From JAFMJV01 sp963814315 (GTDB lineage: Bacteria; Chloroflexota; Limnocylindria; Limnocylindrales; CSP1-4): DNA of 64,000 nt. Within the stretch, counting starts at the first letter, position 1; each line of letters starts with the position of its first letter. The stretch is from positions 372,001-436,000 of the forward strand of contig CAWFCG010000003.1 in NCBI GenBank assembly GCA_963814315.1. The letters run 5' to 3'. A model generated the notes under the pieces. It was given only the letters and a program-made list of their open reading frames with translations, made no database searches and was not told where the DNA came from. Below are positions 61,705 to 64,000 of this stretch, piece by piece. Position numbers and translations under genes: made by a program.

Positions 61705-63570
61705 CTACGGTTTGAGGGACTTGGTCTTGGCGCCCACGGTGATGACGATGTCTGCCTCTGACGCAGGGTCGTCCAGGTAGACCAGTTCGACGCCCTTGTC
61801 GGTGAAGGTGCGTTTCACTCGCTTGGCGGTCTCTGGCATGGACTCCGCGGCGCCGTTGTAGAAGGTGATGACGGTGTTCTTGTAGTCCGATGCGTCAGCC
61901 TTGCCGCCGTTGAGCGGCGGGACCAGCGCGGCGACGCCCTTGTTGCCCAGGTTGGAGGCGATGTTCACGGCCTTGGTGTTGGGACCGCCCTGGCCGTTGA
62001 TGACGTGGACCACGGCGCCCTCGTCAGCGATGGTGTTGATCGAGCGTTGGGCGGCCCGCGAAGTGGAGAACACGTTCTGCACGGCGTCTTTGATGGCGGC
62101 GGGCTTTGCCTTCAGCAGGAACAGCCCAGTGGGAGGGCAGGGGTAGCAGGTCTCGACGTAGCGGCTGCTCCCCAACACCAGGTTCTCGCGACGGTCGAGG
62201 TCCACCTTCTGGGCGAGCGACAGCATGGATGGCACCAGCTGGGGCGGGATGTTGGTCTTGACGTCCTTCTTCAGCTCCTTGATGAGCTTGGTCAGGACGC
62301 CCGGCGTCAGCAGGTCGTTGATGTCGGTCTGCTCGCGCACGGAGGTGATGATGCGCTGCTGGCGTGCGGATCGGTTGAAGTCGTCGGAGCCGTGACGAGA
62401 GCGGGCGTAGGCGAGTGCGTCCTGGCCATTCATGCGGGTCACGCCCGGCGGAACATACAGCTTCAACTTGCCGCGGCCGTCGCTGGCGGAGTAGCCATCG
62501 TCCATGACCGGCATCTGTACGTCCACGATGACCCCGTTGAGCGTGTTCACGACGGCGCGGAAGCTGTTGAGGTCGACGGCTACGTAGTACTTGATGTCCA
62601 GCCCATAGAGCTCACCGAGCGCGCCCATGAGCGCCTTGTAGCCGCGATCCCTGTCATTGCCCGGGAAGAGGGCCGATTGGCTGCGTGCGATGGTATACAG
62701 CGTGTTGATCTTGGTCGGATAGGCACCGCCGTACTGTCTGCTGGCTCCCCAGCTCCGGGGCAGCGGCACGCCGGCGGTATCGCGAGGTAGGGAGATGAAC
62801 GCGAGGCGCCCGGTCGTAGGGTCGACGCTGATGGTGATCATGGTGTCGGTCAGGAAGCTGGAATCGCCGCGGCCCTGCCGCCCGCCGTCCTGGCCGACGA
62901 GCAGGATATTCAGCCGATCCTTGCCGTTCCAGTCGGCAACCTGGACCTCCGCGGTCGGCTCGGGGGTGGCCGGCTCCCGCGTCGGTCGGGTCGAGCCCGC
63001 CGGATCCCCCGTCGCGCTCGGCGTGCCGACTGGCGTGGCCGTCGGCGGCAGGAATGCTTCGACCTGGAACTCGTCAGGGAGCTGCGAGATCTCCTCGTCG
63101 GTGAGGACGTCGCTGGTGTCGCCGGCGTTGTCGCTGATGTCCTGGTACAGGTCGGTGGCGAAGAAGATGGGCCGCGCCACCACCACGTGACTGCCGACCA
63201 ACACGACCGTCAATGCCACCAGGCCGGCGGTCGAGGCCGTCCGGGTGATGGCCGAGCCGACGCTGCCATCGGTCGCCAGGCGGTAGGCGTCCAGCATGGC
63301 CAGGAGACGGTAGATGACGTCGACGACGAGGACGATGAGCATGGCGTTGAGCACATCGGGGTCGGCGGCCAGCTCCACCAGGTCGCTGACGCCGCCACTT
63401 GCCGCGCGGCCGGCGACCGCAGCGATGACGATGACAGGGAGCGCGACCCACGCCAAGGCCCGCCGCCAGCGACCCAGGTAGGCGTGACCCAGGCCGGGCA
63501 GGATGAACGAGAGGAAGCCTGCCATGAAGGCGCTTCGCCTGGGACGCACGGCTACGTCGTTAGGGGCCAT
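61705..63570 (-). CDS. LytR-CpsA-Psr (LCP) family protein with multi-pass N-terminus
   Basis: 621 residues. The N-terminus has about four hydrophobic segments, beginning FLSFILPGLGHAYLGRWRRAL. A Thr/Pro-rich linker leads to the LCP domain (about 215-445: NILLVGQDG, SFLTDTMITISVDPTTG, FISLPRDT, DALAYARSRHGSDDFNRSARQQ) and a LytR_C domain (about 530-615). LCP enzymes attach secondary wall polymers to peptidoglycan. ATG 63570 is supported by TACGAT ending seven bases upstream. It is divergent from ileS. Confidence 0.92.
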   Translation of the reverse strand: MAPNDVAVRPRRSAFMAGFLSFILPGLGHAYLGRWRRALAWVALPVIVIAAVAGRAASGGVSDLVELAADPDVLNAMLIVLVVDVIYRLLAMLDAYRLATDGSVGSAITRTASTAGLVALTVVLVGSHVVVARPIFFATDLYQDISDNAGDTSDVLTDEEISQLPDEFQVEAFLPPTATPVGTPSATGDPAGSTRPTREPATPEPTAEVQVADWNGKDRLNILLVGQDGGRQGRGDSSFLTDTMITISVDPTTGRLAFISLPRDTAGVPLPRSWGASRQYGGAYPTKINTLYTIARSQSALFPGNDRDRGYKALMGALGELYGLDIKYYVAVDLNSFRAVVNTLNGVIVDVQMPVMDDGYSASDGRGKLKLYVPPGVTRMNGQDALAYARSRHGSDDFNRSARQQRIITSVREQTDINDLLTPGVLTKLIKELKKDVKTNIPPQLVPSMLSLAQKVDLDRRENLVLGSSRYVETCYPCPPTGLFLLKAKPAAIKDAVQNVFSTSRAAQRSINTIADEGAVVHVINGQGGPNTKAVNIASNLGNKGVAALVPPLNGGKADASDYKNTVITFYNGAAESMPETAKRVKRTFTDKGVELVYLDDPASEADIVITVGAKTKSLKP

Positions 63571-63577
63571 CGGCGGA

Positions 63578-63583
63578 ATCGTA
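63578..63583 (-). promoter_or_regulatory. -10 element of the LCP gene, leaderless spacing
   Basis: TACGAT on the minus strand ends seven bases before the ATG at 63570. Confidence 0.5.
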
Positions 63584-63661
63584 GCGGCTCTCCGTGATGC
63601 CTGCCTACCGCGTGTATCGCCGGTGCGTCCATGCACCACTCGGGGTCGACGGGCGCTCGGC

Positions 63662-63667
63662 TAGACT
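63662..63667 (+). promoter_or_regulatory. Putative -10 element of ileS
   Basis: TAGACT ten bases before ATG 63678; no Shine-Dalgarno sequence. The spacing is slightly longer than for the other leaderless-type starts. Confidence 0.4.
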
Positions 63668-63677
63668 GCACCTCCCG

Positions 63678-64000
63678 ATGACACACCGACCCTTCCCGGC
63701 TGTCGCAGCGCAGCCCGACCTTGCTGCCCAGGAACACCGCACGCTCGACTTCTGGCGCGAGCGCTCCATCTTCGCCAAGCTGCGGGCGCAGAACGCCGGC
63801 GGCGAGCACTGGTCGTTCGTGGATGGTCCCATCACCGCCAACAACCCCATGGGCGTGCACCACGCCTGGGGCCGCTCCTACAAGGATGCCTTCTGCCGCT
63901 ATCACGCCATGCTCGGCCATGACCAGCGTTGGCAGAACGGCTTCGACTGTCAGGGCCTGTGGGTGGAAGTCAACGTCGAGCGCGAGCTGGGCTTCACCAG
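63678..64000 (+). CDS. ileS: Isoleucyl-tRNA synthetase (5' part, cut by window edge)
   Basis: 107 codons are visible. DFWRERSIFAKLRAQNAGGEHWSFVDGP, the HIGH-type motif MGVHHAWGRSYKD and FDCQGLWVEVNVERELGF match the N-terminal catalytic start of IleRS, which charges tRNA-Ile. The remaining roughly 900 residues lie beyond the window. A valyl- or leucyl-tRNA synthetase is less likely given the GLWVEV block. Confidence 0.88.
   Translation, partial: MTHRPFPAVAAQPDLAAQEHRTLDFWRERSIFAKLRAQNAGGEHWSFVDGPITANNPMGVHHAWGRSYKDAFCRYHAMLGHDQRWQNGFDCQGLWVEVNVERELGFT

Overview
This is a GC-rich bacterial chromosome segment, densely coded on both strands, with housekeeping genes throughout. No phage, transposase or CRISPR array is visible. 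RapZ, YvcK and WhiA in one operon, a LytR-CpsA-Psr protein with a LytR_C tail, a GAAC-N4-GTTC (Gram-positive type) SOS box, separate SecD and SecF, and the absence of LPS or outer-membrane genes suggest a high-GC monoderm. A Chloroflexota lineage of the Limnocylindria/Ellin6529 kind, or an actinobacterial relative, is my best guess; placement by sequence search was not possible.

Layout. 0-8.4 kb: a KdpDE-like two-component pair (minus strand, response regulator cut by the window edge) diverges from a DUF485 / acetate-type SSS symporter operon. That operon ends in a giant signalling protein fusing PHP, extracytoplasmic Cache, PAS, CBS and DUF294 nucleotidyltransferase-like domains. 8.5-11.3 kb: tRNA-Leu, then corA, an ECF sigma factor and a putative anti-sigma factor. 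11.3-18.9 kb: polA, mutM, an ABC-F ATPase, coaE and a lone cpaB. 19-35.4 kb: uvrB, uvrA and uvrC interleaved with small accessory genes and a UvrD-like helicase, so an entire nucleotide-excision-repair set lies within 24 kb of polA. 35.4-43.4 kb: secD-secF-recJ-PD40 protein, then tatA, tatC and rapZ. 43.4-48.4 kb: yvcK, whiA (frameshifted), tpiA, gpmI, secG. 48.4-56 kb: two tRNA clusters, a pectinacetylesterase gene broken by an amber codon, lemA-htpX, an MFS gene and an FAD oxidoreductase. 56-57.5 kb: a short segment bounded by a tRNA-Leu gene and a decayed copy of its 3' half, resembling an integration scar. 57.5-64 kb: an Eis-like acetyltransferase, rpsF-ssb-rpsR, ilvE, an LCP protein and the 5' end of ileS.

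Regulation. At twelve transcription-unit starts a TANNNT hexamer lies only 6-8 bases before the start codon, with no Shine-Dalgarno sequence. This suggests widespread leaderless transcription and also decides several start codons (tpiA, uvrB, uvrC, ilvE and others). Internal operon genes and some first genes use ordinary GGAGG-type sites. Candidate LexA operators overlap the uvrB and uvrA promoters.

Most worth following up: the PHP-Cache-PAS-CBS-DUF294 fusion coupled to the acetate symporter, the leaderless pattern, the frameshifted whiA, the amber-interrupted esterase, and the tRNA-bounded segment.
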